This document shows positions 7,732 through 19,365 of a stretch of 64,000 nucleotides of DNA, one piece after another. The stretch is from Parabacteroides massiliensis (GTDB lineage: Bacteria > Bacteroidota > Bacteroidia > Bacteroidales > Tannerellaceae). Position numbers and translations under genes: made by a program. Position 1 is the first letter of the stretch. Each line of letters opens with the position of its first letter. The stretch is taken from NCBI RefSeq assembly GCF_900155425.1, contig NZ_LT700189.1, positions 551,787 to 615,786 on the forward strand, in the 5' to 3' direction. Under the pieces are notes generated by a model. It did not search any database. It was given only the letters and a program-made list of their open reading frames with translations, and was not told the DNA's origin.

Positions 7732-9285
7732 ATGAACTTTGAAATAATATTTGTGTTGCTGGCGTTAGCCGGCATGATCGCGGCGTTGATATGGGATGGG
7801 CTGAGGCCCGGAATCGTGTTGCTTACGGTTGTAGTGCTATTTCTTTGTGCAGGGATATTGACACCGAAGGAAATGCTCGAAGGCTTCAGCAACAAAGGGA
7901 TGATAACCGTCGGGATGCTTTTTCTGGTAAGCGAAGGCATTCGTCAAAGCGGAGCGTTGGGACAGCTTATAAAGAAATTGTTGCCGGAAGGAAAAACAAC
8001 TGTCTTCAAGGCGCAATTGCGTATGCTCCCGCCGATTGCTTTTATCTCCGCTTTTCTGAACAACACGCCTGTTGTCGTTATCTTTGCTCCTATCATCAAG
8101 CGCTGGGCGGAGTCGGTCAAGCTGCCGGCGACGAAATTCCTGATTCCACTTTCGTTTGTGACCATTTTAGGCGGTATCTGTACCCTGATCGGGACATCGA
8201 CCAACCTCGTTGTGCACGGTATGATCCTCGAAGCCGGATATGAAGGGTTTACGATGTTCGAGCTTGGAAGGGTCGGGGTTTTCATCGCGCTGGCCGGCAT
8301 TATTTACCTGTTCGCGTTCTCCAACAAACTGTTGCCCGATTCCCGTACCGACCGCTACGAGGAGGAAGAGGAAGACGGCAATCCCGGTAACCTGCATCCG
8401 GTGGAAGCCGTGTTGGGTTCCCGTTTTCCGGGTATCAACAAGACGTTGGGCGAGTTCAACTTTACCCGTCATTACGGTGCGATCGTGAAGGAAGTGAAGA
8501 GCGGCGGACAACGGTTCACACGCGATCTCGACAAGGTGACGTTGCACGAAGGCGATACGCTGGTCCTCTGGGCGGACGATACGTTCGTGCCGACGTGGGG
8601 CGAATCCAGTGTCTTCCTTTTGCTCGCCAACGGCAAGGACGGAACGGAACCGGTTTCCCGCAAGAAGCGCTGGCTGGCATTGGGCTTGCTGATCTTTATG
8701 ATCGTCGGCGCCACGGTAGGAGAGCTGCCTGTGGTGAAAGAGGCGTTTCCCGAAATCCGGCTGGATATGTTTTTCTTTGTCTGCATCACGACCATCATCA
8801 TGGCGTGGACCAAGATTTTCCCTCCTAAAAAATATACCAAATATATATCCTGGGATATTCTGATTACGATAGCCTGTGCCTTTGCCATCAGCAAGGCGAT
8901 GGAGAATTCCGGTTTCGCAGCTCTGATAGCCCGTCATATTATCGGCATGTCCAGCAGCATGGGGCCGTATGCTCTGTTGGCGATCGTCTTTCTTATCACC
9001 AATATCTTTACGGAGCTGATCACGAACAATGCGGCTGCGGCGCTCAGCTTCCCGATCGCCTTGTCGGTCGCTACGCAGCTCGGCGTGGACCCGACACCGT
9101 TCTTTGTGGTGATCTGCATGGCGGCATCCGCAAGTTTCAGTACGCCGATCGGCTATCAGACCAATCTGATCGTGCAAGGTATCGGCGGTTATAAGTTCAC
9201 GGACTTCGTAAAAATCGGCCTGCCGCTTAACTTAATCACTTTTTTGATCTCGGTGTTCGTGATACCGATGATCTGGAAATTCTAA
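7732..9285 (+). CDS. SLC13/DASS-family permease, probable sulfate transporter
   Basis: 517 residues from the ATG at 7732 (the TTG further upstream lies in the intergenic repeat). About 11 hydrophobic helices surround a central soluble TrkA-C-like segment (about 215-300, containing LGEFNFTRHYGAIVKEVK and LHEGDTLVLWA). The transporter repeats show the family motifs FLNNTPVVVIFAP and, in the second half, TELITNNAAAALSFPIA. Family members move sulfate or dicarboxylates with Na+ or H+. Its place between cysQ and cysC supports sulfate uptake for PAPS synthesis; the substrate is inferred from context. Confidence 0.85.
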   Translation: MNFEIIFVLLALAGMIAALIWDGLRPGIVLLTVVVLFLCAGILTPKEMLEGFSNKGMITVGMLFLVSEGIRQSGALGQLIKKLLPEGKTTVFKAQLRMLPPIAFISAFLNNTPVVVIFAPIIKRWAESVKLPATKFLIPLSFVTILGGICTLIGTSTNLVVHGMILEAGYEGFTMFELGRVGVFIALAGIIYLFAFSNKLLPDSRTDRYEEEEEDGNPGNLHPVEAVLGSRFPGINKTLGEFNFTRHYGAIVKEVKSGGQRFTRDLDKVTLHEGDTLVLWADDTFVPTWGESSVFLLLANGKDGTEPVSRKKRWLALGLLIFMIVGATVGELPVVKEAFPEIRLDMFFFVCITTIIMAWTKIFPPKKYTKYISWDILITIACAFAISKAMENSGFAALIARHIIGMSSSMGPYALLAIVFLITNIFTELITNNAAAALSFPIALSVATQLGVDPTPFFVVICMAASASFSTPIGYQTNLIVQGIGGYKFTDFVKIGLPLNLITFLISVFVIPMIWKF

Positions 9286-9335
9286 ACAGTTGACAATCGA
9301 TGATTGGCAATTGACAATTAATAAGATTACTGACA

Positions 9336-9953
9336 ATGGAAGATAAACAAAATAACATCTATCCTATTTTCGATAGGATGATGACAAGGGAAGATAAGGA
9401 GCGTTTGTTGAAGCAACGCAGTGTGATGGTGTGGTTTACCGGGCTGAGCGGTTCCGGGAAGAGCACGGTGGCGATAGCGCTTGAGCGCGAACTGCACAAG
9501 TGCGGTTTGCTGTGCCGCATCCTGGACGGCGACAATATCCGTAGCGGGATCAACAACAATCTCGGCTTCTCGGCCGAAGACCGGGTAGAGAATATCCGCC
9601 GTATCGCCGAAGTAAGCAAACTCTTTATCGATACAGGCATTATCACGATAGCGGCTTTTATCAGCCCGAATAACGATTTGAGGGAAATGGCGGCTTCCAT
9701 TATCGGGAGAGAAAACTTCCTGGAGATATATGTCAGCACTCCGATCGAAGAGTGCGAACGACGCGATGTCAAAGGTTTGTATGCGAAAGCACGCCGGGGC
9801 GAGATCAAGGATTTCACGGGAGTTTCCGCACCGTTCGAAGCACCCGAACATCCGGACCTGACGTTAGACACTTCCGTGTTGAGCCTGGAGGAATCCGTTC
9901 AGAAGCTGATGGACCTGATCATACCGAAAGTAATCGTTGCAAGACAATCATAA
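9336..9953 (+). CDS. cysC: Adenylylsulfate kinase
   Basis: 205 residues, the usual size. It phosphorylates APS to PAPS with ATP. The P-loop is GLSGSGKST (about 33-41), followed by LDGDNIRSGINNNLGFS, which binds APS, and by ENIRRIAEV. The late VKGLYAKARRGEIKDFTG segment is the APS-kinase lid region. A short TTGACAATT repeat precedes the gene (about 9292-9320). Its coding sequence ends 5 bp before the left end of an IS982-type element that now separates it from cysD. Confidence 0.94.
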   Translation: MEDKQNNIYPIFDRMMTREDKERLLKQRSVMVWFTGLSGSGKSTVAIALERELHKCGLLCRILDGDNIRSGINNNLGFSAEDRVENIRRIAEVSKLFIDTGIITIAAFISPNNDLREMAASIIGRENFLEIYVSTPIEECERRDVKGLYAKARRGEIKDFTGVSAPFEAPEHPDLTLDTSVLSLEESVQKLMDLIIPKVIVARQS

Positions 9954-9957
9954 ATAA

Positions 9958-11030
9958 TGCGAATCAGCAGTTGAAAACATCTTCAGATTCTTGATTTAAA
10001 AGTTTGTAATTCAGTTAATTATCTCATTATTTTATTTTGTAATCTCCTTGAAAATCAGTAAATTAGAAGAATAAAACCACTCATTTTTCTAATTATGATT
10101 CCCAAGGAGAAAAAGTTAATACTAATAGGTTTGTATATGTATATCTGTGATGTCCATAAGTCTTCTCTGCGTTTCCACTGCCAGAGATTCAGTAACAATT
10201 CCAATCCTGAGTTTACGGATGAGGAGGTTCTTACCATCTATCTGTTCTGCGGGTACTGCCAGAGATACTTCAACATCAAGGAGATACATACCTTCGCTAA
10301 GGAGTATCTGTCATCATGGTTTCCAAAATTGCCGTCTTATCAAACGTTTTGCGTACGCCTAAATATGCTTTCAGAAACATTTAAGGTGCTGGTGGAAACC
10401 ATGATACAATCATTCAAGCCCAAGGATTGCGACTCCATTATATCCATTGTCGATTCTATGCCGATAGTGACCTGTAAAGGGAAAAACCGAGAGGGGAAAG
10501 TAGCTACGGAGATAACATCAAAAGGGTATTGCTCCACTAAGAACATGTACTACTATGGCATGAAACTGCATATGGTAGGACAGCGTAGGGAGGGAACCTT
10601 ACCTTTTCCGGAAATGATAACTCTGACACCGGCTTCGGACAACGACCTGACCGTATTCAAAAGCGAATGCGTGCCATACCTATCCGGAAAGACGGTGCTT
10701 GCAGACAAGATTTACAGCGATTTCTCTTTCTTTAATGAGAACAATCCGGTTAAAGTGCTTACTCCGCATAAAGAGATTAAAGGGGAACCGGAAGTTCTCA
10801 AACAGAGGGAGAAAGCTGCAAGAGACCTTTTCTCGCAAGCCGTTTCTAAAGTCAGACAACCTATCGAATCCTTTTTCAACTGGCTGAATGAAAAAACAGA
10901 AATTCAAAGAGCATCTAAAGTAAGAGCTACCAAAGGGCTGTTGGTACATACCTTTGGAAAGTTGGCTATTGCTCTACTTACATTTGTTAATTTTTAATTT
11001 TTGAATCAGAAAGCCAACTGCTGATTCGCA
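9958..11030 (+). mobile_element. IS982-family insertion sequence
   Basis: The terminal inverted repeats are perfect over 16 bp: TGCGAATCAGCAGTTG at 9958-9973 and its complement at 11015-11030. A 7-bp direct repeat TAAATAA flanks both sides (9951-9957 and 11031-11037), as expected of target duplication; because A/T bases are shared, a reading of 9957-11031 with 5 bp is also possible. Length 1073 bp and one transposase gene are typical for IS982. The intact ends, intact duplication and full transposase point to recent insertion. Confidence 0.92.
10095..10997 (+). CDS. IS982-family DDE transposase
   Basis: 300 residues, full length for IS982. The acidic triad is plausible at the aspartate in SIVDSMPIVTCKGK, the aspartate in LADKIYSDFSFF and the glutamate in PIESFFNWLNEKTEIQ, the last being characteristic for the family. 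The N-terminal FTDEEVLTIYLFCGY segment is also an IS982 hallmark. It is read in the same direction as the cys genes, so transcription from the element could reach cysD. AT-richer than the surrounding genes. Confidence 0.92.
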   Translation: MIPKEKKLILIGLYMYICDVHKSSLRFHCQRFSNNSNPEFTDEEVLTIYLFCGYCQRYFNIKEIHTFAKEYLSSWFPKLPSYQTFCVRLNMLSETFKVLVETMIQSFKPKDCDSIISIVDSMPIVTCKGKNREGKVATEITSKGYCSTKNMYYYGMKLHMVGQRREGTLPFPEMITLTPASDNDLTVFKSECVPYLSGKTVLADKIYSDFSFFNENNPVKVLTPHKEIKGEPEVLKQREKAARDLFSQAVSKVRQPIESFFNWLNEKTEIQRASKVRATKGLLVHTFGKLAIALLTFVNF

Positions 11031-11065
11031 TAAATAAGTAATCAAAATAATACAATCCTATAATT

Positions 11066-11974
11066 ATGTCAGATTATAAATTAAGCCATTTACAGGAACT
11101 GGAAGCCGAGTCTATCCATATCATCCGGGAGGTAGCTGCCGAGTTCGAGAATCCTGTTATGCTTTATTCTATCGGAAAAGACTCTTCCGTCATGGTTCGC
11201 CTGGCAGAAAAGGCTTTTTATCCGGGAAAAGTTCCTTTTCCTTTGATGCACATCGATTCCAAGTGGAAATTTAAGGAGATGATCCAGTTCCGCGACGACT
11301 ATGCGAAGAAATTCGGATGGAACCTGATCGTCGAATCCAATATGGAAGCCTTTCGTGCAGGCGTAGGCCCTTTCACGCATGGCAGCAAGGTGCATACAGA
11401 TCTGATGAAGACGCAGGCGTTGTTGCACGCACTCGACAAGTATAAGTTTGATGCTGCTTTCGGCGGAGCACGGCGCGATGAAGAGAAGAGCCGTGCGAAA
11501 GAACGCATCTATTCGTTTCGCGACAAGTTCCACCAGTGGGACCCGAAGAACCAGCGTCCGGAGTTGTGGGACATCTACAACGCCCGTGTCCACAAGGGGG
11601 AGAGCATCCGTGTGTTCCCGTTGTCCAACTGGACGGAGCTGGATATCTGGCAATATATCCGCCTGGAGAATATTCCGATCGTACCGTTGTATTTTGCCAA
11701 AGAACGCCCCTGCGTAGAGATCGACGGCAATCTGATCATGGCGGACGACGACCGTTTGCCGGAACAGTATCGCGACCAGGTCAGGATGCGCATGGTCCGT
11801 TTCCGTACCTTGGGTTGCTGGCCGCTGACAGGCGCTGTGGAAAGCAATGCCGACACGATTGAAAAGATCGTCGAAGAGATGATGACGACAACCAAGAGCG
11901 AACGTACGACCCGCGTGATCGACTTCGACCAGGATGCAAGTATGGAACAGAAAAAAAGAGAAGGATATTTTTAA
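11066..11974 (+). CDS. cysD: Sulfate adenylyltransferase subunit 2 (small, ATP-sulfurylase subunit)
   Basis: 302 residues, normal length. It forms APS from ATP and sulfate together with CysN. The PP-loop SIGKDSSVM (about 36-44) belongs to the adenine-nucleotide alpha-hydrolase fold; [18 protein letters not shown] and the C-terminal [16 protein letters not shown] are CysD signatures. The IS982 element lies only 35 bp upstream, so transcription of cysD must now come through the IS or from its right end. It is followed by a hairpin-forming repeat and then cysN. Confidence 0.95.
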   Translation: MSDYKLSHLQELEAESIHIIREVAAEFENPVMLYSIGKDSSVMVRLAEKAFYPGKVPFPLMHIDSKWKFKEMIQFRDDYAKKFGWNLIVESNMEAFRAGVGPFTHGSKVHTDLMKTQALLHALDKYKFDAAFGGARRDEEKSRAKERIYSFRDKFHQWDPKNQRPELWDIYNARVHKGESIRVFPLSNWTELDIWQYIRLENIPIVPLYFAKERPCVEIDGNLIMADDDRLPEQYRDQVRMRMVRFRTLGCWPLTGAVESNADTIEKIVEEMMTTTKSERTTRVIDFDQDASMEQKKREGYF

Positions 11975-11975
11975 T

Positions 11976-12058
11976 TAGTTGAAAGTGGAGAGTTGAAAGT
12001 GGCTTCGCGTCACTATTTTCATTTTCAACTTTCAACTTTCACCTTTCACCTTTCAACT
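11976..12058. repeat. TTGAAAGT-type intergenic repeat, hairpin between cysD and cysN
   Basis: Units such as GTTGAAAGTGG on the left (about 11979-12001) face complementary CAACTTTCAACTTTCACC units on the right (about 12026-12058), so the RNA can form a long imperfect hairpin with a loop of about 25 bases. A second copy with the same layout is at 15742-15806. It lies inside a presumed operon, so it may act as an attenuator or processing site; that is inference. Confidence 0.7.
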
Positions 12059-12066
12059 TAAAATAT

Positions 12067-13539
12067 ATGGCAACATTAAATATAAAAGAATACCTCGACA
12101 GAGATGAACAAAAGGATTTGCTTCGCTTCTTGACTGCCGGTTCGGTGGATGATGGCAAATCGACGCTGATCGGTCGTCTGTTGTTCGACAGCAAGAAATT
12201 GTATGAAGACCAGTTGGATGCTCTCGAACGCGACAGCAAGCGCATGGGGAACGCCGGCGACCATATCGACTACGCCCTGTTGCTGGACGGCCTGAAAGCC
12301 GAACGCGAACAGGGGATCACCATCGATGTGGCTTATCGCTATTTCAGTACGAACAACCGCAAGTTCATCATTGCCGACACTCCGGGACACGAACAGTACA
12401 CCCGCAACATGATCACCGGCGGTTCGACCGCCAACCTCGCCATCATCCTGGTGGATGCCCGTACGGGGGTGATTACGCAGACACGCCGCCACACCTACCT
12501 GGTTTCGCTTTTAGGTATCAAGCATGTGGTGCTGGCGGTCAACAAGATGGACCTGGTCGATTTCGACAAGAATGTTTTCGACAAGATCGTTTCCGATTAT
12601 AAGGAGTTTGTCGCTCCACTGAACATCCCGGATATCACCTGCATACCGCTGTCCGCTTTGGATGGCGACAATGTGGTGGAGAAGAGTGACCGTACGCCTT
12701 GGTACGAAGGGCCGGCGTTGCTGGATTTCCTCGAAACGGTTCCTATCGACCAGGACCGCAACTTCGAGGATTTTCGCTATCCGGTGCAATATGTCCTGCG
12801 TCCGAACCTGGACTTCCGCGGCTTCTGCGGGAAAGTGGCCAGCGGCATCGTTCGCAAAGGCGATACGGTGATGGCTCTGCCTTCCGGCAAAACATCCAAA
12901 GTGAAGAGCATCGTGACCTACGACGGAGAGCTGGACTATGCGTTCCCTCCCCAATGCATCACCATCACGCTGGAAGACGAGATCGATGTTTCGCGCGGTG
13001 AAATGCTCGTCCATCCGGACAACCTGCCGATGGCGGACCGTAACTTCGAAGCCATGCTGGTATGGATGGACGAAGAGCCGATGGACGTAAGCAAGCAATT
13101 CTATATCAAGCATACGACCAACCTGACGCGTGCACATGTGGACAGCATCCGCTATAAAGTGAATGTCAATACGATGGAACAGTTGTCAATTGAAAACGGA
13201 CAATTGACGGCGGACAGCCTGCCGATGAAGCTGAACGAGATCGCTTGTGTGACCTTCACGACCGGAAAGGAACTGTTCTTCGATCCGTACCGGAAAAACA
13301 AGCAGACCGGAGCTTTTATCCTGATCGACCCGATCACGAACAACACGTCTGCCGTTGGCATGATACTGGATAAATTGTCAATGGAAGAAGAAGAGGCAGC
13401 AGATAATTGTCAATTGCCAATTGTCAATTGCCAATTGAATTTGTCCGCTTTAGGTATCGGCGAAGAGCATTACGAAGCGATTGAAAAGGCATGTAAGGCC
13501 CTCGAAAAACAAGGAGTCAAAGTAGAATTAACAAAATAG
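12067..13539 (+). CDS. cysN: Sulfate adenylyltransferase subunit 1 (GTPase)
   Basis: 490 residues. EF-Tu-like GTPase that drives APS formation by CysD: P-loop GSVDDGKST (about 25-33), switch [13 protein letters not shown], and NKMDLVD for guanine binding; beta-barrel domains follow. No APS-kinase domain is fused, consistent with the separate cysC. Oddity: two segments are coded by the TTGACAATTG repeat, [11 protein letters not shown] (bases about 13182-13216, in a domain-III loop) and [13 protein letters not shown] (about 13402-13440, near the C-terminus). Both keep the frame open, so the enzyme is probably intact but elongated relative to other CysN proteins. Confidence 0.93.
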   Translation: MATLNIKEYLDRDEQKDLLRFLTAGSVDDGKSTLIGRLLFDSKKLYEDQLDALERDSKRMGNAGDHIDYALLLDGLKAEREQGITIDVAYRYFSTNNRKFIIADTPGHEQYTRNMITGGSTANLAIILVDARTGVITQTRRHTYLVSLLGIKHVVLAVNKMDLVDFDKNVFDKIVSDYKEFVAPLNIPDITCIPLSALDGDNVVEKSDRTPWYEGPALLDFLETVPIDQDRNFEDFRYPVQYVLRPNLDFRGFCGKVASGIVRKGDTVMALPSGKTSKVKSIVTYDGELDYAFPPQCITITLEDEIDVSRGEMLVHPDNLPMADRNFEAMLVWMDEEPMDVSKQFYIKHTTNLTRAHVDSIRYKVNVNTMEQLSIENGQLTADSLPMKLNEIACVTFTTGKELFFDPYRKNKQTGAFILIDPITNNTSAVGMILDKLSMEEEEAADNCQLPIVNCQLNLSALGIGEEHYEAIEKACKALEKQGVKVELTK

Positions 13540-13549
13540 AAATATAAAC

Positions 13550-13611
13550 CCGGACAATCGTCAATTGCTCTTTTAAGTCGTCAATTGCCAATTGTCCATT
13601 GTCAATTATCA
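13550..13611. repeat. TTGACAATTG-type repeat between cysN and the sulfotransferase gene
   Basis: AATCGTCAATTGC and GTCGTCAATTGCCAATTGTCCATTGTCAATTAT-type units fill almost the whole gap, ending 3 bp before the next ATG. The unit family is the one at 7661 and 18361, and is also present inside cysN (13374-13440). Confidence 0.7.
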
Positions 13612-13613
13612 AA

Positions 13614-14717
13614 ATGGGATTACTGGAATTTGACAAACTCCCGATCAATACTTTAGTGGGGGCCGACTGGAAAACATTCAAGGCTGTGACAGCCAATAAA
13701 ACGATCGATAAGGGATTTCGCAATAAATATTTCCTGACAAAATCCGTTTGCCGCCTGCTCAGCCTGTTGCAACCGTTCGAGGATATGCGCTACCGCAAGA
13801 TTGCGGACAAGCCGTTGGAGATGGACCCTGTGTTCATTCTCGGACATTGGCGCAGCGGGACGACTTTCATGCACAATGTCTTTTCGTGCGACAAGCATTT
13901 CGGCTACAATACGACCTATCAGACCGTATTCCCGAACCTGATGCTCTGGGGACAGCCTTTCTTCAAGAAGAACATGGCGTTCCTGATGCCCGACAAGCGT
14001 CCGACCGACAATATGGAGTTGAAGGTGGATCTTCCCCAGGAAGAGGAATTTGCACTGGCGAATATGATGCCTTACACGTATTACAACTTCTGGTTCTTCC
14101 CGAAGCATATGCTTGAATATTGCGATCGCTATCTGCTATTCGACAACATCAGCGAACACGAGCGGGAAGTGTTTAAGAAAACGTTTCTCAAACTGATCAA
14201 GATTTCCCTCTGGAATACGAAGGGAACCCAGTTCCTGAGTAAGAATCCGCCTCATACGGGACGTGTGAAGACACTGGTGGAAATGTTCCCGAATGCCAAA
14301 TTCATCTACCTGAAGCGAAATCCGTACACCGTGTTCGAGAGCACGCGCAGCTTCTTCACCAATACGATCCAGCCGCTCCGCCTGCAGGACATCTCCAACG
14401 AGCAGATCGAAAGCAACTTTATCGAAGTGTATCGCCGTTTGTTCTATAAATATGAAGAACAAAAGCACCTGATACCCGAAGGAAACCTGGTCGAGGTGAA
14501 GTTCGAGGATTTCGAACAGGATACTTTTGCCATGACAGAGGATATATACAAGAAATTAAACCTCCCCGGCTTTGAAGAGTCTAAAGCAGAAATCGAGAAA
14601 TACCTCGGAAAAAAGAAGGGCTATAAAAAGAACCAGTACAAGTATGACGACCGCACGGTGCGGCTTGTGGAAGAAAACTGGGGGATGGCTCTCAAGGAGT
14701 GGGGGTATTCTTTATAA
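13614..14717 (+). CDS. PAPS-dependent sulfotransferase family protein
   Basis: 367 residues from the ATG at 13614 (earlier codons are repeat sequence). The 5'-phosphosulfate-binding loop is ILGHWRSGTTFMHN (about 78-91) and the 3'-phosphate-binding region FIYLKRNPYTVFESTRSFF (about 227-245). PAPS is supplied by the CysD/N/C enzymes encoded just upstream and the product PAP is removed by CysQ, so the cluster looks dedicated to sulfotransfer. No sulfite-forming PAPS reductase is present here. From recollection, a gut Bacteroides sulfotransferase (BT_0416) in a similar PAPS cluster sulfates cholesterol and other steroids; whether this protein has that substrate is inference. A lipid or glycan acceptor is possible. 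Confidence 0.88.
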   Translation: MGLLEFDKLPINTLVGADWKTFKAVTANKTIDKGFRNKYFLTKSVCRLLSLLQPFEDMRYRKIADKPLEMDPVFILGHWRSGTTFMHNVFSCDKHFGYNTTYQTVFPNLMLWGQPFFKKNMAFLMPDKRPTDNMELKVDLPQEEEFALANMMPYTYYNFWFFPKHMLEYCDRYLLFDNISEHEREVFKKTFLKLIKISLWNTKGTQFLSKNPPHTGRVKTLVEMFPNAKFIYLKRNPYTVFESTRSFFTNTIQPLRLQDISNEQIESNFIEVYRRLFYKYEEQKHLIPEGNLVEVKFEDFEQDTFAMTEDIYKKLNLPGFEESKAEIEKYLGKKKGYKKNQYKYDDRTVRLVEENWGMALKEWGYSL

Positions 14718-14778
14718 TTGACAATTGTCAGTTGTCGGTTTTGCCGGCTTAGGGATTTTAGAAAAAACAGAAATTGAA

Positions 14779-15741
14779 ATGAAACAGAAAGCAAAACTCC
14801 TCTTTCTCTTGGGAATTGTCAATTGCCAGTTGTCAGTTGTCAATAGCCAAGAGCATGTGGTGCCGTTCAGCTTTGGAGATATGGACCATTGGGTGGTTCG
14901 TGAGATACATGAATCAGGCATCATCGGAGGAAACACGAAATATTTGTATGAGCTGGGACCGACCGATACGATCATCGGCAACACGGCCTATACGAACCGG
15001 GGAGGTTCGCCGTGGGCAAACTCCAACGTGATGGCCAAGGTGGCTGGCGTGGTGAAGACCAATACCTCTGTTTTCCCGGAAAGGCGGGACGACGGTTGGT
15101 GTGCGCGTCTGGAGACACGGATGGAAAGCGTGAAGGTTCTCGGCCTGGTCGATATAGAAGTGGTGGCTGCCGGTTCCGTTTTTCTCGGAACCGTACACGA
15201 ACCGATCAAGGGAACCAAGAACCCGCAGGCCATGCTGAACAGCGGAGTGGAGTTTACCAAGAAACCCAAAGCGTTGCGCTTTGACTATAAGGTGAAGTTG
15301 GCTCCGGAAAAGAACCGCATCCGCAGTACAGGCTTCAGCCGTAAGTCGACTGTTGCCGGACAAGACTCGATCGCTGCCATTCTTTTCCTACAGAAACGTT
15401 GGGAAGATAAGAACGGGAACATATATGCCAAACGTGTCGGGACGATGGTGCAACGCTATACGGAATCCAGCGAAGGCTGGGTGAACGACGCGACCTACCC
15501 GATCCTCTATGGCGATATTTCGAAGCAACCGGAGTATAAGCCCTATATGCGGATTCAGGTGGAAGAACGCTATGCCATGAACAGCCGGGGAGAAAGTGTC
15601 CCTATCCGGGAAGTGGGATGGGCCGAGGAAGACGAATCGCCGACCCACATGGTCTTGCAGTTCACCTCGAGCCACGGCGGCGCCTACATCGGTTCGCCGG
15701 GCAATACGATGTGGATCGATAATGTAAAACTTATATATTAG
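14779..15741 (+). CDS. Exported PCMD-domain protein
   Basis: 320 residues from the ATG at 14779. A basic start (MKQKAK) and hydrophobic LLFLLG form a signal peptide whose second half, IVNCQLSVVNSQ, is translated from the TTGACAATTG repeat. The mature part ends in the pattern SSHGGAYIGSPGNTMWIDNVKLIY, typical of the PCMD family (putative carbohydrate metabolism domain, jelly-roll-like) in Bacteroidales. It follows the sulfotransferase by 61 bp and may be in the same operon. Function unknown; binding of a glycan or sulfated product at the cell surface is speculation. Confidence 0.75.
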   Translation: MKQKAKLLFLLGIVNCQLSVVNSQEHVVPFSFGDMDHWVVREIHESGIIGGNTKYLYELGPTDTIIGNTAYTNRGGSPWANSNVMAKVAGVVKTNTSVFPERRDDGWCARLETRMESVKVLGLVDIEVVAAGSVFLGTVHEPIKGTKNPQAMLNSGVEFTKKPKALRFDYKVKLAPEKNRIRSTGFSRKSTVAGQDSIAAILFLQKRWEDKNGNIYAKRVGTMVQRYTESSEGWVNDATYPILYGDISKQPEYKPYMRIQVEERYAMNSRGESVPIREVGWAEEDESPTHMVLQFTSSHGGAYIGSPGNTMWIDNVKLIY

Positions 15742-18334
<2,593 letters not shown>

Positions 18335-18360
18335 TATAAATTCCTTATTTTTGCATCACC

Positions 18361-18457
18361 GTTGACAATTGACAATGGAACTATGGACGAGTAAAGTCAC
18401 AATTGTCCCTTTATCCATTATTAATTGTCAATTGTCAATTATCAATTGTCAATTATA
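18361..18457. repeat. TTGACAATTG-type repeat upstream of dapA
   Basis: GTTGACAATTGACAATGG at about 18361-18378 and a run of AATTGTCAATTGTCAATT-like units at about 18421-18456 are complementary and could pair. The repeat ends at the dapA start, and a TATTTTTG promoter element (18346-18353) precedes it, so the repeat forms the mRNA leader. Confidence 0.75.
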
Positions 18458-18460
18458 ATC

Positions 18461-19354
18461 ATGGCAGACATAAATTTAAAAGGAATGGGCGTGGCGTTGA
18501 TCACTCCCTTTAAAGAAGATGAGAGTGTGGACTATGAGGCGTTGGCCCGGCTTGTAGACTACCAGTTGCAGAATGGAACCGATTATCTGGTTGTGTTGGG
18601 AACCACTGCGGAAACCCCTACGCTTACAGAAGAAGAAAAGAAGAATATTATCGATTTGGTCGTAACGAAGGTAAACGGACGTATCCCCATCGTCCTGGGA
18701 GTTGGCGGAAACTGTACGCGCACGGTCGTCGAAAAGTTGAAAAACGATAACTTCGACGGTATAGATGCAATCCTGTCTGTCGTACCTTACTACAATAAAC
18801 CGTCTCAAGAAGGAATCTACCAACATTATAAAGCGATTGCGGAGGCGACCTCGTTACCGATAGTCCTGTATAACGTTCCGGGACGTACCGGCGTGAACAT
18901 GACGGCCGAGACTACGCTGCGTATCGCCCGTGAGTTCAAGAACGTGATCGCCGTCAAGGAGGCTTCCGGCAATATCACCCAGATGGACGATATCATCAAG
19001 AACAAACCGGCGAACTTCAATGTGATTTCAGGAGACGACGGAATCACGTTCCCGCTTATTACGCTGGGAGCAGTCGGTGTGATCTCTGTAATCGGCAATG
19101 CTTTCCCGCGTGAGTTCAGCCGCATGGTGCGTCTGGCATTGGCGGGCGACTACGATAGCGCCCGCACGATCCACCACAGCTTTACGGAACTGTTCAGTTT
19201 GCTCTTTATCGACGGCAATCCGGCAGGAGCGAAGAGCATGCTGAACGCAATGGGCTTTATCGAAAACAAATTGCGCCTGCCCTTGGTCCCGACCCGTATC
19301 ACGACGTTCGAAAAGATCCGTGACGTGCTACGTCAGTTAAGCATCAAGTGTTAA
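18461..19354 (+). CDS. dapA: 4-hydroxy-tetrahydrodipicolinate synthase
   Basis: 297 residues from the ATG at 18461; an in-frame upstream start at 18425 would only add repeat-coded residues and is rejected. It condenses pyruvate and aspartate semialdehyde in lysine and diaminopimelate synthesis. The pyruvate-binding threonines are in LGTTAETPTL, the catalytic tyrosine is in VLYNVPGRTG and the Schiff-base lysine in IAVKEASGN, all in the expected order of the TIM barrel. The common TTGES of other DapA proteins is TTAET here, a minor variation. Confidence 0.95.
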   Translation: MADINLKGMGVALITPFKEDESVDYEALARLVDYQLQNGTDYLVVLGTTAETPTLTEEEKKNIIDLVVTKVNGRIPIVLGVGGNCTRTVVEKLKNDNFDGIDAILSVVPYYNKPSQEGIYQHYKAIAEATSLPIVLYNVPGRTGVNMTAETTLRIAREFKNVIAVKEASGNITQMDDIIKNKPANFNVISGDDGITFPLITLGAVGVISVIGNAFPREFSRMVRLALAGDYDSARTIHHSFTELFSLLFIDGNPAGAKSMLNAMGFIENKLRLPLVPTRITTFEKIRDVLRQLSIKC

Positions 19355-19365
19355 GATATTCCATG

